Source: DASWHK01 sp036398215
GTDB taxonomy: Bacteria > Acidobacteriota > UBA890
Direction of reading: 5' to 3'
Length of the DNA: 22,712 bases
Assembly (NCBI GenBank): GCA_036398215.1
Contig: DASWHK010000012.1
Coordinates: forward strand, 1 to 22,712
Below, piece by piece: positions 15,849 to 22,712 of this stretch. The notes under the pieces are model-generated. The model had not been told where the DNA came from and did not search any database. It worked only from the letters and a program-made list of their open reading frames with translations. How positions within the stretch are numbered: position 1 is the first letter of the stretch; each line of letters starts with the position of its first letter. The position numbers were made by a program, and so were the translations under genes.

Positions 15849-16378
15849 GGGCTGCTCGGGTCCGCCTCGGCATGCCCGGGGGCAGATCGCATCTGCGATG
15901 CCAGGTGACGAATGACGCCGCGGGCAAGGCGCGGCTGTTGCTCGAGCAGGTAGAGGAAATCCTCGCCGTCGATCCGCAACACGATCGCCGGCGCTTCGGT
16001 GGTCGCGGTGAACAGGCGCGGGCGCTCGTCGAGGACGGCGAGGGCTCCGATCTCCATGCCCGCGCCGGCGCGTCCCACCAAGGAGTCGCCGATCGACGCC
16101 CGCACCGAGCCTTCGACGATCACGTAGAAGGCGTCGGCCGGATCGCCCTCGACGAAGAGCACGTCGCCGTCCGGGCGGCTCTCGACTTCGCTCAGCGCCG
16201 CCAGATCGGCGAGCACCTCGGTCGGAACCCCCGACAGCAGCGGAACTTCGCTCAGCAGCCTGGCCTTGTCGACGATCGTGTGCTTCAAGGCGGCGTCCGG
16301 TGGGAAGGACTGGAGGTCAGTGGGTCGATCGACGCCGGAGCATAACGCGGCCGCCGGCGCGGCCCAACCAGCGACCAC
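15845..16378 (-). CDS. Cyclic-nucleotide-binding-domain protein
   Basis: 177 residues. One CNB (CAP_ED) domain at about residues 42-150: LLSEVPLLSGVPTEVLADL, GDVLFVEGDPADAFYVIVEG, then the phosphate-binding stretch GMEIGALAVLDERPRLF, and IVLRIDGEDFLYLL. The phosphate cassette deviates from GExAxL...RxA but keeps an acidic residue and an arginine, so ligand binding is possible. No DNA-binding domain or helicase follows, so it is not a CRP-type regulator. GTG 16378 is the farthest in-frame start; the domain itself begins only near residue 36, so a later start is possible. It overlaps the NTT/HEAT transporter gene by four bases. Confidence 0.8.
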   Translation of the reverse strand: MVAGWAAPAAALCSGVDRPTDLQSFPPDAALKHTIVDKARLLSEVPLLSGVPTEVLADLAALSEVESRPDGDVLFVEGDPADAFYVIVEGSVRASIGDSLVGRAGAGMEIGALAVLDERPRLFTATTEAPAIVLRIDGEDFLYLLEQQPRLARGVIRHLASQMRSAPGHAEADPSSP

Positions 16379-16422
16379 GGGCTGCTAGCATTCGGAGATC
16401 AACCGCCGGCAAGGAGCACCGA

Positions 16423-17160
16423 ATGAAGCGCACACCCCAGGAGCAGGCCGAGTGGCTCAAGAAGCTGCCGTCGCATCGGCTGGCATTCGAGGACGTCGAT
16501 TTCCTGCACCGCGACGAGCTGCGGCCCGTCCGTCTGCAGCTCGAGCTGCTGAAGCCGGAGCTCCTGCAGCAGGAGCAGGGGATCGTCTCGACGATCGTCG
16601 TGTTCGGCAGCGCCCGGGTCGTCGAAGGCGACACCTACTACGACATGGCCAGGCTCTTTTCCCGCCTGGTCTCGGAGCACTGCCAGGCGCGCGGCATGCG
16701 CAAGTTCGTGATCACCACCGGGGGTGGGCCCGGAATCATGGAAGCGGCCAACCGCGGCGCCGACGACGTCGGGGCCAAGTCGATCGGCCTCAACATCCAG
16801 ATCCCTTGCGAGCAGGTGCCCAACCCCTACATCACCCCCGACCTCTGCTTCTCCTTTCACTACTTCGCCCTCCGTAAGATGCATTTCCTGCTGCGCGCCA
16901 AGGCGTTGGTGATCTTCCCGGGCGGCTTCGGGACGCTCGACGAGCTGTTCGACGCGCTGACGCTGATCCAGACCGGGAAGATGGAGCCCATGCCGATCAT
17001 CATGGTCGGCAAGGACTACTGGAGGCGGGTGCTCGACTTCGACTTCCTGGTCGAGCACGGCAAGATCGCCGCGCAGGACCTGGAGATCGTCGTGTACGTC
17101 GACAGCGCCGAAGACGCCTGGCAGGCGATCTGCGACGCCTATCCCGCCGAGCTGAGTTGA
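16423..17160 (+). CDS. LOG-family protein (nucleoside 5'-monophosphate phosphoribohydrolase type)
   Basis: 245 residues. The Rossmann-like LOG core is evident: VFGSARV (about 63-69), GGGPGIMEAANRGA, GLNIQIP, and the signature PGGFGTLDEL with the catalytic glutamate. An N-terminal extension of about 55 residues (AEWLKKLPSHRLAFEDVDFL) matches the larger bacterial LOG/lysine-decarboxylase-like subgroup. Members cleave nucleoside 5'-monophosphates to base and ribose 5-phosphate, in cytokinin activation or nucleotide housekeeping. ATG 16423 follows AAGGAG (16411-16416). Earlier in-frame codons lie in the overlap with the divergent cNMP-domain gene and are discarded. Confidence 0.9.
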   Translation: MKRTPQEQAEWLKKLPSHRLAFEDVDFLHRDELRPVRLQLELLKPELLQQEQGIVSTIVVFGSARVVEGDTYYDMARLFSRLVSEHCQARGMRKFVITTGGGPGIMEAANRGADDVGAKSIGLNIQIPCEQVPNPYITPDLCFSFHYFALRKMHFLLRAKALVIFPGGFGTLDELFDALTLIQTGKMEPMPIIMVGKDYWRRVLDFDFLVEHGKIAAQDLEIVVYVDSAEDAWQAICDAYPAELS

Positions 17161-17167
17161 CGGGGTG

Positions 17168-17251
17168 GTGATCGCGTGCCTGTTTCTCGCCCTCGTCGCG
17201 GCATTGTTGCTGACGGCTGAGTTGACGGGCCCGGGGGTGGTGATCGGGTGA
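17168..17251 (+). CDS. Possible 27-residue membrane peptide
   Basis: GTG 17168 (or GTG 17165) opens a 27-28-codon frame reading IACLFLALVAALLLTAEL, a single hydrophobic helix, then TGPGVVIG and TGA. It begins a few bases after the LOG stop and its TGA overlaps the GTG of the class V aminotransferase (GTGA), as coupled genes do. A GGGG stretch just upstream is the only ribosome-site hint. Its ends fall in a short duplicated sequence (17151-17178 and 17216-17250), so the frame could be a by-product of duplication. Confidence 0.35.
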   Translation: MIACLFLALVAALLLTAELTGPGVVIG

Positions 17252-18372
17252 GCGGCTGGAGCCGGGAGTTCGACCTCGGCGAGACGATCTACCTCAACGG
17301 TGCCACCCAGGGGCCGCTTCCCCGCGTCGCCGCCGCCGCGGTCCGCGAGGCGCTCGACTGGAAGCGCGACCCCTCGGTGATCGACGACGCGATCTACTTC
17401 GCCCTTCCCGACCGGGTGCGGCGGGCGGCGGCGCCGTTTTTCGGCTGTGACCCCGCCGACATCGCGGTGACCACCGGCGCTTCCGCCGGCATCGGACTGC
17501 TCGCCGGCGGCCTCGACTGGCGGCCCGGCGACCACGTGGTGATTCCGGCGGGCGAGTTCCCGGCCAACTATCTGCCCTGGCAAGCGCTGCGCGCCCGTGG
17601 GGTGGAGCTCACCGTGGTCTCGACCGAGGGCGGCCTGGGCGCCGAGCGCATCGCCGCGGCGCTGCGGCCGACGACCCGCGTCGTCGCCGTCGGTTGGGTG
17701 AACTTCGCCACCGGGTTCCGCGCCGACGTCGAGACGATCGGCGAGCTGTGCGCCGCCCGCGGCGTCGCCTTCCTGATCGACGCCTCGCAGGGGGTGGGGG
17801 CGGTGCCGTTCGACGCCTCCGCCTGCGGCGCCGCGATCGTCACGGCGGCCGGGTACAAGTGGATGTGCTCCCCGTACGGGAGCGGCTTGTTCTACGTGAA
17901 CCCCGAGTGGGTCGAGCGGTTGCCGGTACCGGTGCTCAACTGGACCTCGGTCATCGGAGCCGAGGACTTCAACCGGCTGACCGACCTGGAGGTGGCGTTC
18001 CGGCCCGGGGCGACCCGCTGGGATGCCCCGGAGACGGCGTCGTTCTTCAACTGCGCCCCGATGGCCGCGTCGCTCGAGCTCCTCGGTGGCATCGGCGCCG
18101 AGGCGATCTTCGCCCACACGCTGGCGCTGCTCGACCGGTTCCTGGAAGGTCTGCCCCGCGGCTTCCGCACCGAGAGCTCGCTGGAGCCCGGCCGCCGGTC
18201 GCCGATCCTGCGGATCGTTTCCGACGACCCCAGCCGCACCCGCGAGGCCTACGACCGCTGCCGGCAGGCGGGGATCTGCCTCGGTCTGCGCGAGGGCGGC
18301 ATCCGGGTGTCGCCCGGGGTCTGGAATACCGCCGCCGACATCGATCGTCTCCTCGAGCGGCTCGCCGGCTGA
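17248..18372 (+). CDS. Class V aminotransferase (cysteine-desulfurase-like fold)
   Basis: 374 residues of fold-type I PLP enzyme. Landmarks: YLNGATQGPLP at the N-terminus, VTTGASAGI for cofactor phosphate binding, AVGWVNFATGFRAD, FLIDASQGVGAVPFD (PLP-ring aspartate), and AAGYKWMCSPYGSG with the Schiff-base lysine. The closing EGGIRVSPGVWNTAADIDRL is standard for class V. It could be an aminotransferase, a desulfurase or an isopenicillin-N-epimerase-like enzyme; no active-site cysteine loop of NifS/IscS type is evident. The start is GTG 17248, overlapping the possible small peptide's stop. It shares a transcript direction with the LOG gene. Confidence 0.85.
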   Translation: MSGWSREFDLGETIYLNGATQGPLPRVAAAAVREALDWKRDPSVIDDAIYFALPDRVRRAAAPFFGCDPADIAVTTGASAGIGLLAGGLDWRPGDHVVIPAGEFPANYLPWQALRARGVELTVVSTEGGLGAERIAAALRPTTRVVAVGWVNFATGFRADVETIGELCAARGVAFLIDASQGVGAVPFDASACGAAIVTAAGYKWMCSPYGSGLFYVNPEWVERLPVPVLNWTSVIGAEDFNRLTDLEVAFRPGATRWDAPETASFFNCAPMAASLELLGGIGAEAIFAHTLALLDRFLEGLPRGFRTESSLEPGRRSPILRIVSDDPSRTREAYDRCRQAGICLGLREGGIRVSPGVWNTAADIDRLLERLAG

Positions 18373-18380
18373 CCCAGGAC

Positions 18381-18409
18381 GTGGGATATCTCCCACCCTT
18401 TCCGAAGGG
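18381..18409. terminator. Tandem hairpins between convergent genes
   Basis: GTGGGA-TATC-TCCCAC (18381-18396) is followed at once by CCCTT-TCCG-AAGGG (18396-18409). The pair sits in the 54-bp gap between two converging genes. No U-tract follows on either strand, so a terminator role is likely from position only. Confidence 0.45.
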
Positions 18410-18426
18410 GAATGCGCGAAGACCTC

Positions 18427-19125
18427 TCAGGCCGGGTCGGTTCGAGAGGCCGCCTGTCTCGGAGGAGTTGCCGAGCCCCTGGCAACCAGCTCGCGGACGC
18501 GGGCGGGCGGCAGGTTGCGCAGCACCACCGTGGAGCCGCGGCCATGGCGAGACAGCCACCGCTGCTTCGCTTCCTGGGCGGCGGCCAGCCGCCGCCGGCC
18601 GGCTCCGCGGGTCGCCAGGCGGCGGACCTCCGGCAGCAGCAGGTACTCGAAGAAGGTCAACGTGCCCCCGTTCGCCAGGGCGCCGAGCGTCGTCCCCAGG
18701 ATCGCGTCGATGGTGGCGGCGTCGAAGTTGTTGAGCGGCGCGCTGCAGATCGCGAAGTCGAACGGCTGGCCGTCGGCGAGCTCCTGGGCGGGAGCGTTGT
18801 GGATGGCGATGTGGTCGGCGACCGGTGACAGCAGCGGGTCCTCCTGGACCTGGCGCCGCAGGAAGCTCGCGAAGCGAGGGTTGATCTCGTAGCACTCGAG
18901 CCGGTCGCCGGCCCCCATGAGGGTGGCGATCGCCCGGGTGACGGCCCCGGTCCCCGGGCCGATCTCCAGGATCCGCACCGGCCGTCCGCCCCGATCCGGC
19001 CGGCGGCGGCGAAGCGGCTCGGTCATCGCATGGGCCAGATGCCGAGACGAGGGCTGGACGGCGCCCGTGTGCTCGAAATCCGCGCGCCATTGGGACAGGA
19101 ACGCGAGCCGCTCGCGAATGCTCAT
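18427..19125 (-). CDS. PmtA-like phospholipid/rRNA-adenine-type methyltransferase
   Basis: 232 residues of class I methyltransferase. The N-terminal GAVQPSSRHLAHAM is typical of the phospholipid N-methyltransferase (PmtA)/KsgA-like group, which bind with a PSS motif ahead of motif I, here ILEIGPGTGAVT. The next strand gives CYEINPRFASFL, and FDFAICSAPLNNF takes the place of the catalytic SGLP/NPPY motif. A likely role is N-methylation of a phosphatidylethanolamine- or ornithine-type lipid, but the arginine-rich C-terminal 60 residues are unlike PmtA. ATG 19125 is 8 nt after a TAGGAT box. It converges with the aminotransferase and diverges from the H1-like gene. Confidence 0.7.
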   Translation of the reverse strand: MSIRERLAFLSQWRADFEHTGAVQPSSRHLAHAMTEPLRRRRPDRGGRPVRILEIGPGTGAVTRAIATLMGAGDRLECYEINPRFASFLRRQVQEDPLLSPVADHIAIHNAPAQELADGQPFDFAICSAPLNNFDAATIDAILGTTLGALANGGTLTFFEYLLLPEVRRLATRGAGRRRLAAAQEAKQRWLSRHGRGSTVVLRNLPPARVRELVARGSATPPRQAASRTDPA

Positions 19126-19133
19126 CGGCCGAC

Positions 19134-19139
19134 ATCCTA
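19134..19139 (-). promoter_or_regulatory. -10 box TAGGAT close to the PmtA-like start
   Basis: Minus-strand TAGGAT lies 8 nt before ATG 19125, so the leader would be zero to a few nucleotides. No clear -35. Confidence 0.4.
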
Positions 19140-19239
19140 TCCCGGGCGGTCATCGGCCGCGGGCGCTTCGCCCGCCCGAAACGGCTCGCCGGGTCGTCGC
19201 GGCCGCTGTGGCGCCCGTGGCGGGAAGCCGAAGGGGCTA

Positions 19240-19268
19240 TTGACTTGCGGCGCTCCGGGCGAGATAAC
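19240..19268 (+). promoter_or_regulatory. Sigma-70-type promoter of the H1-like gene
   Basis: TTGACT (19240-19245) and GATAAC (19263-19268) are 17 bp apart, the best housekeeping-type promoter in the window. A leader of about 40 nt would follow, with a small GAACC...GGGTTC hairpin. Confidence 0.6.
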
Positions 19269-19313
19269 GAACCGCTGAGGGGTTCCGGTTGCACCTGGGG
19301 TGGGTGATCCGCG

Positions 19314-20423
19314 ATGCCGAAGCGCACAACGAGGCGAAAACGCGCCGCTGTAGGTAGCCTTCAAAAGTCGAAAAGTCAGAGGAAAGTGCGAACTAGGGCG
19401 AAAACAAAGCGGAAATCTTCGGGCTCCGGACCGGGCAAGGCTGCCAAGCGGTCGAGCCGTTCGGGGGCCTCCCGGGCCACGAAATCCAAGAAATCGAAGA
19501 AAAAAGCCGGGGGAGCCAAACGGACCCGCAACAAGGCTTCCCGGAGGGCCCCCACGCGCAAGAAAGCCACCAAGAAGAAGGCCGCCAAGACGCGGTCGGG
19601 CCGCAAGAAGAAGGCGACCAAGAAGAAACCCGCGAGGAAGAATCCGGCTCGCAAGAAGAAGGTGGCCAAGAAGAAACCCGCGAGGAAGAAGCCGGCTCGC
19701 AAGAAGAAGGTGGCCAAGAGGACCCGCAAGCGGGTGACCAAGAAGAAGGCCGCCAAGAAGGCCAAGCAGTCGGCAGCCAAGGCGAGGAGCGCCAAGAAGA
19801 AGGCCAAGAAGTCGGCCACGAAGAAGAAGACAGCCAAGAAGAAGGCCAAGAAGGTCGCCAAGAAGGCGAAGAAGAGGGTCGCCAAGAAGGCGAAGAAGGT
19901 CGCCAAGAAGGCGAAGAAGAAGGTCGCCAAGAAGGCGCCGGCGATCAAGAAGAAGGCCCCCGCGGGCACGGCTGCCACCAAGAAGGCGGCGGCCAAGAAG
20001 GCCGCCACCAAGAAGGCCGCGAGCAAGAAGACGGGATCCAAGAAGGCCGCCGCCAAGCAGCCGGAGGCCACCGAGCCCGAAGAGCCGGGGCTGCCGCTGA
20101 AGGAGATCCGCGCCCGCCTCGGCCTGATCAGCCCGCAGATCGGCGAGCTCGAGTGGATCGAAGGCCTTTATCTGTACGGCGCCGCGTTGGTGGAGGAGCC
20201 GCGCCTGGAGCGGGTCGATTTCATCGTCGTATATCGTGGATTGCGCAGCGCCGGGCGGCGGCGGGTCGCCGCGACCGAGCTGCGCGGGCTGCTCGCGGCG
20301 GTCTTGCCGCTGGAGTTCGACCTCAAGCTCACCGGCACGCTCGAGATCGGGCGGCTGCTGGGAGAGGGAAATCCCGCAGCGCAGGCGCTCCTGGGCTACG
20401 CCGAGACGGTCTTCGTTCGCTAG
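19314..20423 (+). CDS. Histone-H1-like lysine-rich protein with a globular C-terminal domain
   Basis: 369 residues in two parts. Residues 1 to about 250 are almost only K, A, R, T, S and V in AKKA/VAKKAKK-type repeats like the C-terminal tail of eukaryotic H1 and bacterial Hc1/BpH1 proteins; such tails bind DNA without sequence preference and compact it. Residues 260-369 are an ordinary alpha/beta sequence: LYLYGAALVEEPRLERVDFI, then TELRGLLAAVLPLEFDLKL and LEIGRLLGEGNPAAQALLGY. The layout (YGAA loop, acidic strand, FDL strand, GNPAAQALL helix) recalls a degenerate minimal nucleotidyltransferase (MNT), but the GS and DxD residues are missing; this part is an inference. ATG 19314 follows GGGTGGGTGA. 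A promoter lies 46 nt upstream. Confidence 0.85.
   Translation: MPKRTTRRKRAAVGSLQKSKSQRKVRTRAKTKRKSSGSGPGKAAKRSSRSGASRATKSKKSKKKAGGAKRTRNKASRRAPTRKKATKKKAAKTRSGRKKKATKKKPARKNPARKKKVAKKKPARKKPARKKKVAKRTRKRVTKKKAAKKAKQSAAKARSAKKKAKKSATKKKTAKKKAKKVAKKAKKRVAKKAKKVAKKAKKKVAKKAPAIKKKAPAGTAATKKAAAKKAATKKAASKKTGSKKAAAKQPEATEPEEPGLPLKEIRARLGLISPQIGELEWIEGLYLYGAALVEEPRLERVDFIVVYRGLRSAGRRRVAATELRGLLAAVLPLEFDLKLTGTLEIGRLLGEGNPAAQALLGYAETVFVR
19620..19715 (+). repeat. Two 48-bp tandem units in the H1-like tail
   Basis: Positions 19620-19667 and 19668-19715 are nearly identical, each coding KKKPARKxPARKKKVA. Shorter VAKKAKK units follow at about 19852-19938. The tail can change length by unit gain or loss. 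Confidence 0.9.
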
Positions 20424-20513
20424 CTCGCTCGCCCGCGCGAAGGAAATGCCCCGCCGGTGGCGATGCCGCCGGTGGGTGCGGCGACGGCCCGAATCCGCCA
20501 GCATTGAGAGGCG

Positions 20514-21407
20514 ATGAGCCCGGTACCGATCAACCCCCGCCGCGTCTTCGGCGTCGACGTCAGCGCCGCGCGCGATGCCGGCCGTCGCATCTGGGTGTGC
20601 CGGGGCCACCCGGGAGCCGACGGCGTCCGGATCGAGAGCGTCGATCGCCTCTGTGATCTGCCGGGCGGTGCGGTGGACCTGCAGCCGGCGCTGCGATCGC
20701 TGGTGACCAAGGTGCTCGAGTCGCCGCGCTCCGCCTGGGGCTTCGACTTCCCGTTCTCGCTTCCCCGGACCATTGCCGAGGCGTTGACCCCGCCGGGGGA
20801 AGGCGGCTGGAGCCGACTGGTCGAGGCTGTGGCCCGACTCCCGGGAGCCGGCGAGCTGCGCCGGCGCGCCCTGGAAGCCGGCGGCGGCCGGCAACTGTGG
20901 CGGCGCACCGACGAGGAGGCCGCGACGCGGCTGTCTCCGTACGACCGTCGCATCTACAAGCAGACCTTCCACGGCTTGACCGGCATCCTGCGGCCGTTGC
21001 GGGAGACGCCCGAGATCGCCGTGCTGCCCTTCGATCGATTGCCGGAGCCGGCGGCCGAGAAGCTGCCGTTCAACCGCGCCGCGTCGGGGAAGGCGCCGCA
21101 CGTCTACCTGATGGAGGTCCGCCCCCCAGCGGTCCTCGTGGCGCTCGGCTATCCGCCCCGGGGATACCGGGGAAGCGGCGCGGCGGAGGTCGCCGGACGG
21201 CGCCGCATCCTCCGCTCGCTGATCGACGACGGCCTCGTCCGTCCCGCGGCCCGCGGGGCGCGCAACCGCATCCTCGACGACGGCACGGGAAGCGCCCTCG
21301 ACGCGGTGCTGGCCGCCGTTGGTGCCTGGCGCGGCTATCGCCTGTACGCGCACTCGACGCTGCGCGACGATCCCTTCTACGGAACCGAAGGCTTCGTGTA
21401 CACCTGA
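20514..21407 (+). CDS. DUF429 protein (RNase H-like fold)
   Basis: 297 residues with DUF429 landmarks: VFGVDVSAARDAGR at the N-terminus, AWGFDFPFSLP near residue 75, a central KLPFNRAASGKAPHVYLMEV, and the closing GTGSALDAVLAAVGAWRGYR with the conserved aspartate and alanine-rich helix. The family has the ribonuclease-H-like layout (GVD strand, GFDFPF strand, D-x-x-D-A helix) and is a predicted nuclease of unknown substrate. ATG 20514 follows GAGAGG. It lies 90 bp after the H1-like gene and may be co-transcribed with it. Confidence 0.8.
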   Translation: MSPVPINPRRVFGVDVSAARDAGRRIWVCRGHPGADGVRIESVDRLCDLPGGAVDLQPALRSLVTKVLESPRSAWGFDFPFSLPRTIAEALTPPGEGGWSRLVEAVARLPGAGELRRRALEAGGGRQLWRRTDEEAATRLSPYDRRIYKQTFHGLTGILRPLRETPEIAVLPFDRLPEPAAEKLPFNRAASGKAPHVYLMEVRPPAVLVALGYPPRGYRGSGAAEVAGRRRILRSLIDDGLVRPAARGARNRILDDGTGSALDAVLAAVGAWRGYRLYAHSTLRDDPFYGTEGFVYT

Positions 21408-21461
21408 CGCTCGCCGCCTCGCCGGGGCGGCCCCGTCCTGCGCCGGTCACCTGTACTGAGG

Positions 21462-21467
21462 TAGGAT
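21462..21467 (+). promoter_or_regulatory. Candidate -10 box TAGGAT of the class III aminotransferase
   Basis: TAGGAT lies 33 nt before ATG 21501, giving a leader of about 26 nt that includes GGAGGGAG. No strong -35. The hexamer is the same as at 2667, 12207 and 19134. Confidence 0.4.
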
Positions 21468-21500
21468 CGCGCCGGGCGAACCACCGTCTGGGAGGGAGCG

Positions 21501-22712
21501 ATGAGCGAGAAGGCGCAGAAGAGCCGGACCGGCGAGATCGTCGACAAGCACCGCCGCTACTTGTTCGACGCCGTCTTCAACTACTACGAGACGCCGTTGC
21601 CGCTGCAGCGGGGTCGCGGAGTTCATCTCTACGACTTCGACGGCCGCGAGTATCTCGACTTCTTCGCCGGCATCGTCACCGTCAACGTCGGGCACTGTCA
21701 CCCGCGCGTGACCCGCGCCATCCAGGAGCAGGCCGAAACGCTGCAACACGTCTCGACCCTCTATCCGACGGCGCCGATCGTCGAGCTCGCCGAGAAGCTC
21801 GCCCAGATCACCCCCGGCGAGCTCAGCAAGACGTACTTCACAAACAGCGGCACGGAAGCCAACGAGACCGCCGTGCTGCTGGCCCAGCTCGCCACCGGCG
21901 CGCAGACGATCGTCGCCCTGCGCCACTCCTACAGCGGCCGGTCCTCGGTGGCCCGCTCGTTGTCGGGCCAGTCGGTGTGGAAGATGCAGTCCAACCAGAT
22001 CGCCTCGGTGGTTCACGCCCCGGCGCCCTACTGCTACCGCTGCCCGTTCAAGCTCACCTACCCGGATTGCGGCGTCGCCTGCGCCGAGGACATCGAGGAG
22101 GTGGTGGCGACGACGACGCCCGGGGTGATCGCCGGGTTCCTGGCCGAGACGATCATGGGCGCCGGCGGTTTCATCGTGCCGCCCCCGGAGTACTTCCCGA
22201 TCGCGGTCGAGATCATCCGCCGGCATGGCGGGCTGTTCATCGCCGACGAGGTGCAGACCGGCTTCGGGCGCACAGGTGGGGCGTGGTTCGGCATCGAGCA
22301 CTGGGGGGTCGAGCCCGACATCATGACGATGGCCAAGGGCATCGCCAACGGCGCGCCGCTGGGGGCCACCGTGGCCCGCGCCGACATTGCCGACGAGTTC
22401 GGCGGCGGCCTCAGCATCTCGACGTTCGGCGGCAACCCGATGTCGTGCGTGGCATCGCACGCCTCGATCACGGTGATCGAGGAGGAGGATCTCCTCGACA
22501 ACGCCGCCGCCGTCGGCGCCCACCTGCGCCAGCGTCTCGAGGAGCTGCGCGAGCGCTTTCCGATCATCGGCGACGTGCGTGGGATGGGGCTCATGCAGGC
22601 GCTGGAGCTCGTCGTCGATCGCGATACCAAGGAGCCCGCGGCCGACGCCGCCAAGCAGATCATGGAAGAAACCAAGGCCCGCGGCCTGCTGGTCGGCAAG
22701 GGCGGGCTCTAC
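21501..22712 (+). CDS. Class III aminotransferase (AGXT2/GabT-like), cut by the window end
   Basis: The first 404 residues are present; the frame is open to the edge. Fold-type I class III landmarks: YDFDGREYLDFFAGI, GHCHPRV, YFTNSGTEANETA (PLP phosphate), FIADEVQTGFGRTG (PLP-ring aspartate) and MTMAKGIANGAPLGATV with the Schiff-base lysine. The cysteine cluster YCYRCPFKLTYPDCGVACAE is typical of the alanine-glyoxylate aminotransferase 2/omega-amino-acid:pyruvate group, which act on 4-aminobutyrate, beta-alanine, 3-aminoisobutyrate and similar substrates; the exact substrate is open. ATG 21501 follows GGAGGGAG. Confidence 0.93.
   Translation, partial: MSEKAQKSRTGEIVDKHRRYLFDAVFNYYETPLPLQRGRGVHLYDFDGREYLDFFAGIVTVNVGHCHPRVTRAIQEQAETLQHVSTLYPTAPIVELAEKLAQITPGELSKTYFTNSGTEANETAVLLAQLATGAQTIVALRHSYSGRSSVARSLSGQSVWKMQSNQIASVVHAPAPYCYRCPFKLTYPDCGVACAEDIEEVVATTTPGVIAGFLAETIMGAGGFIVPPPEYFPIAVEIIRRHGGLFIADEVQTGFGRTGGAWFGIEHWGVEPDIMTMAKGIANGAPLGATVARADIADEFGGGLSISTFGGNPMSCVASHASITVIEEEDLLDNAAAVGAHLRQRLEELRERFPIIGDVRGMGLMQALELVVDRDTKEPAADAAKQIMEETKARGLLVGKGGLY

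Noticed and set aside
13008..15908. 966-residue plus-strand frame across the transporter gene
   Set aside because: The minus strand encodes membrane helices and HEAT repeats with coupled neighbours; the plus frame is a compositional shadow.
16399..18396. 665-residue antisense frame over the LOG and class V aminotransferase genes
   Set aside because: Both sense genes carry complete family signatures; the antisense frame has none.
19137..21353. 738-residue minus frame across the H1-like and DUF429 genes
   Set aside because: Leu/Gly-rich complement of the Lys-codon repeats; no domain recognised.

Overview
The window is GC-rich (the core genes look about 70% G+C, judged by eye). Its gene set suggests a Gram-negative-type soil or sediment bacterium, most likely Acidobacteriota or a neighbouring phylum. 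The pointers are a transaldolase/glucose-6-phosphate isomerase fusion, an ATP/ADP-translocase-like transporter with HEAT repeats, a DtxR regulator, lipoprotein signal peptides and an H1-like lysine-rich protein. The taxonomy is an inference. No rRNA, tRNA, CRISPR array or integrase gene was seen.

Left end (1-3830): a small array of integron-type gene cassettes without an integrase in view. Short genes alternate with attC-like sites whose outer TAAC overlaps the stop codon of the preceding gene. Cassette contents are a HicA-like/small-partner pair, a class I methyltransferase, a gamma-glutamylcyclotransferase-like protein, and an addiction-module antitoxin with a frameshifted ParE toxin. A second, internally deleted copy of the HicA-like gene and a group II intron domain V lie between the cassettes. 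An intron 5'-like fragment and a perfect 19-bp inverted repeat fill the gene-free stretch 3197-3830.

Core block 1 (3831-11192): two lipoprotein genes on the minus strand (a gluzincin/M61-like peptidase, then an SCO-like thioredoxin-fold protein lacking one of its cysteines) diverge from transketolase and a transaldolase/glucose-6-phosphate isomerase fusion, the non-oxidative pentose phosphate segment. The transaldolase half of the fusion has lost the Schiff-base lysine and other signature residues; the isomerase half looks intact.

Second cassette island (11201-12257): two cassettes in minus orientation (a four-helix membrane protein, and a DUF4160/DUF2442 pair) bounded by core-site motifs and separated by a complete attC. 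It sits between the sugar-phosphate genes and dtxR.

Core block 2 (12292-22712): a DtxR/MntR-like regulator with a 22-bp palindrome upstream; a cyclic-nucleotide-binding-domain gene overlapping an NTT-like/HEAT transporter by GTGA; divergent from these, a LOG-family hydrolase, a possible 27-28-residue membrane peptide and a class V aminotransferase. These converge on a PmtA-like methyltransferase. The window ends with a histone-H1-like protein with an unusual globular C-terminus, a DUF429 protein, and a class III aminotransferase cut by the window edge. Several genes, in cassettes and core alike, carry a TAGGAT-type -10 box; in front of three cassette operons it lies exactly 6 nt from the start codon, which predicts leaderless transcripts.
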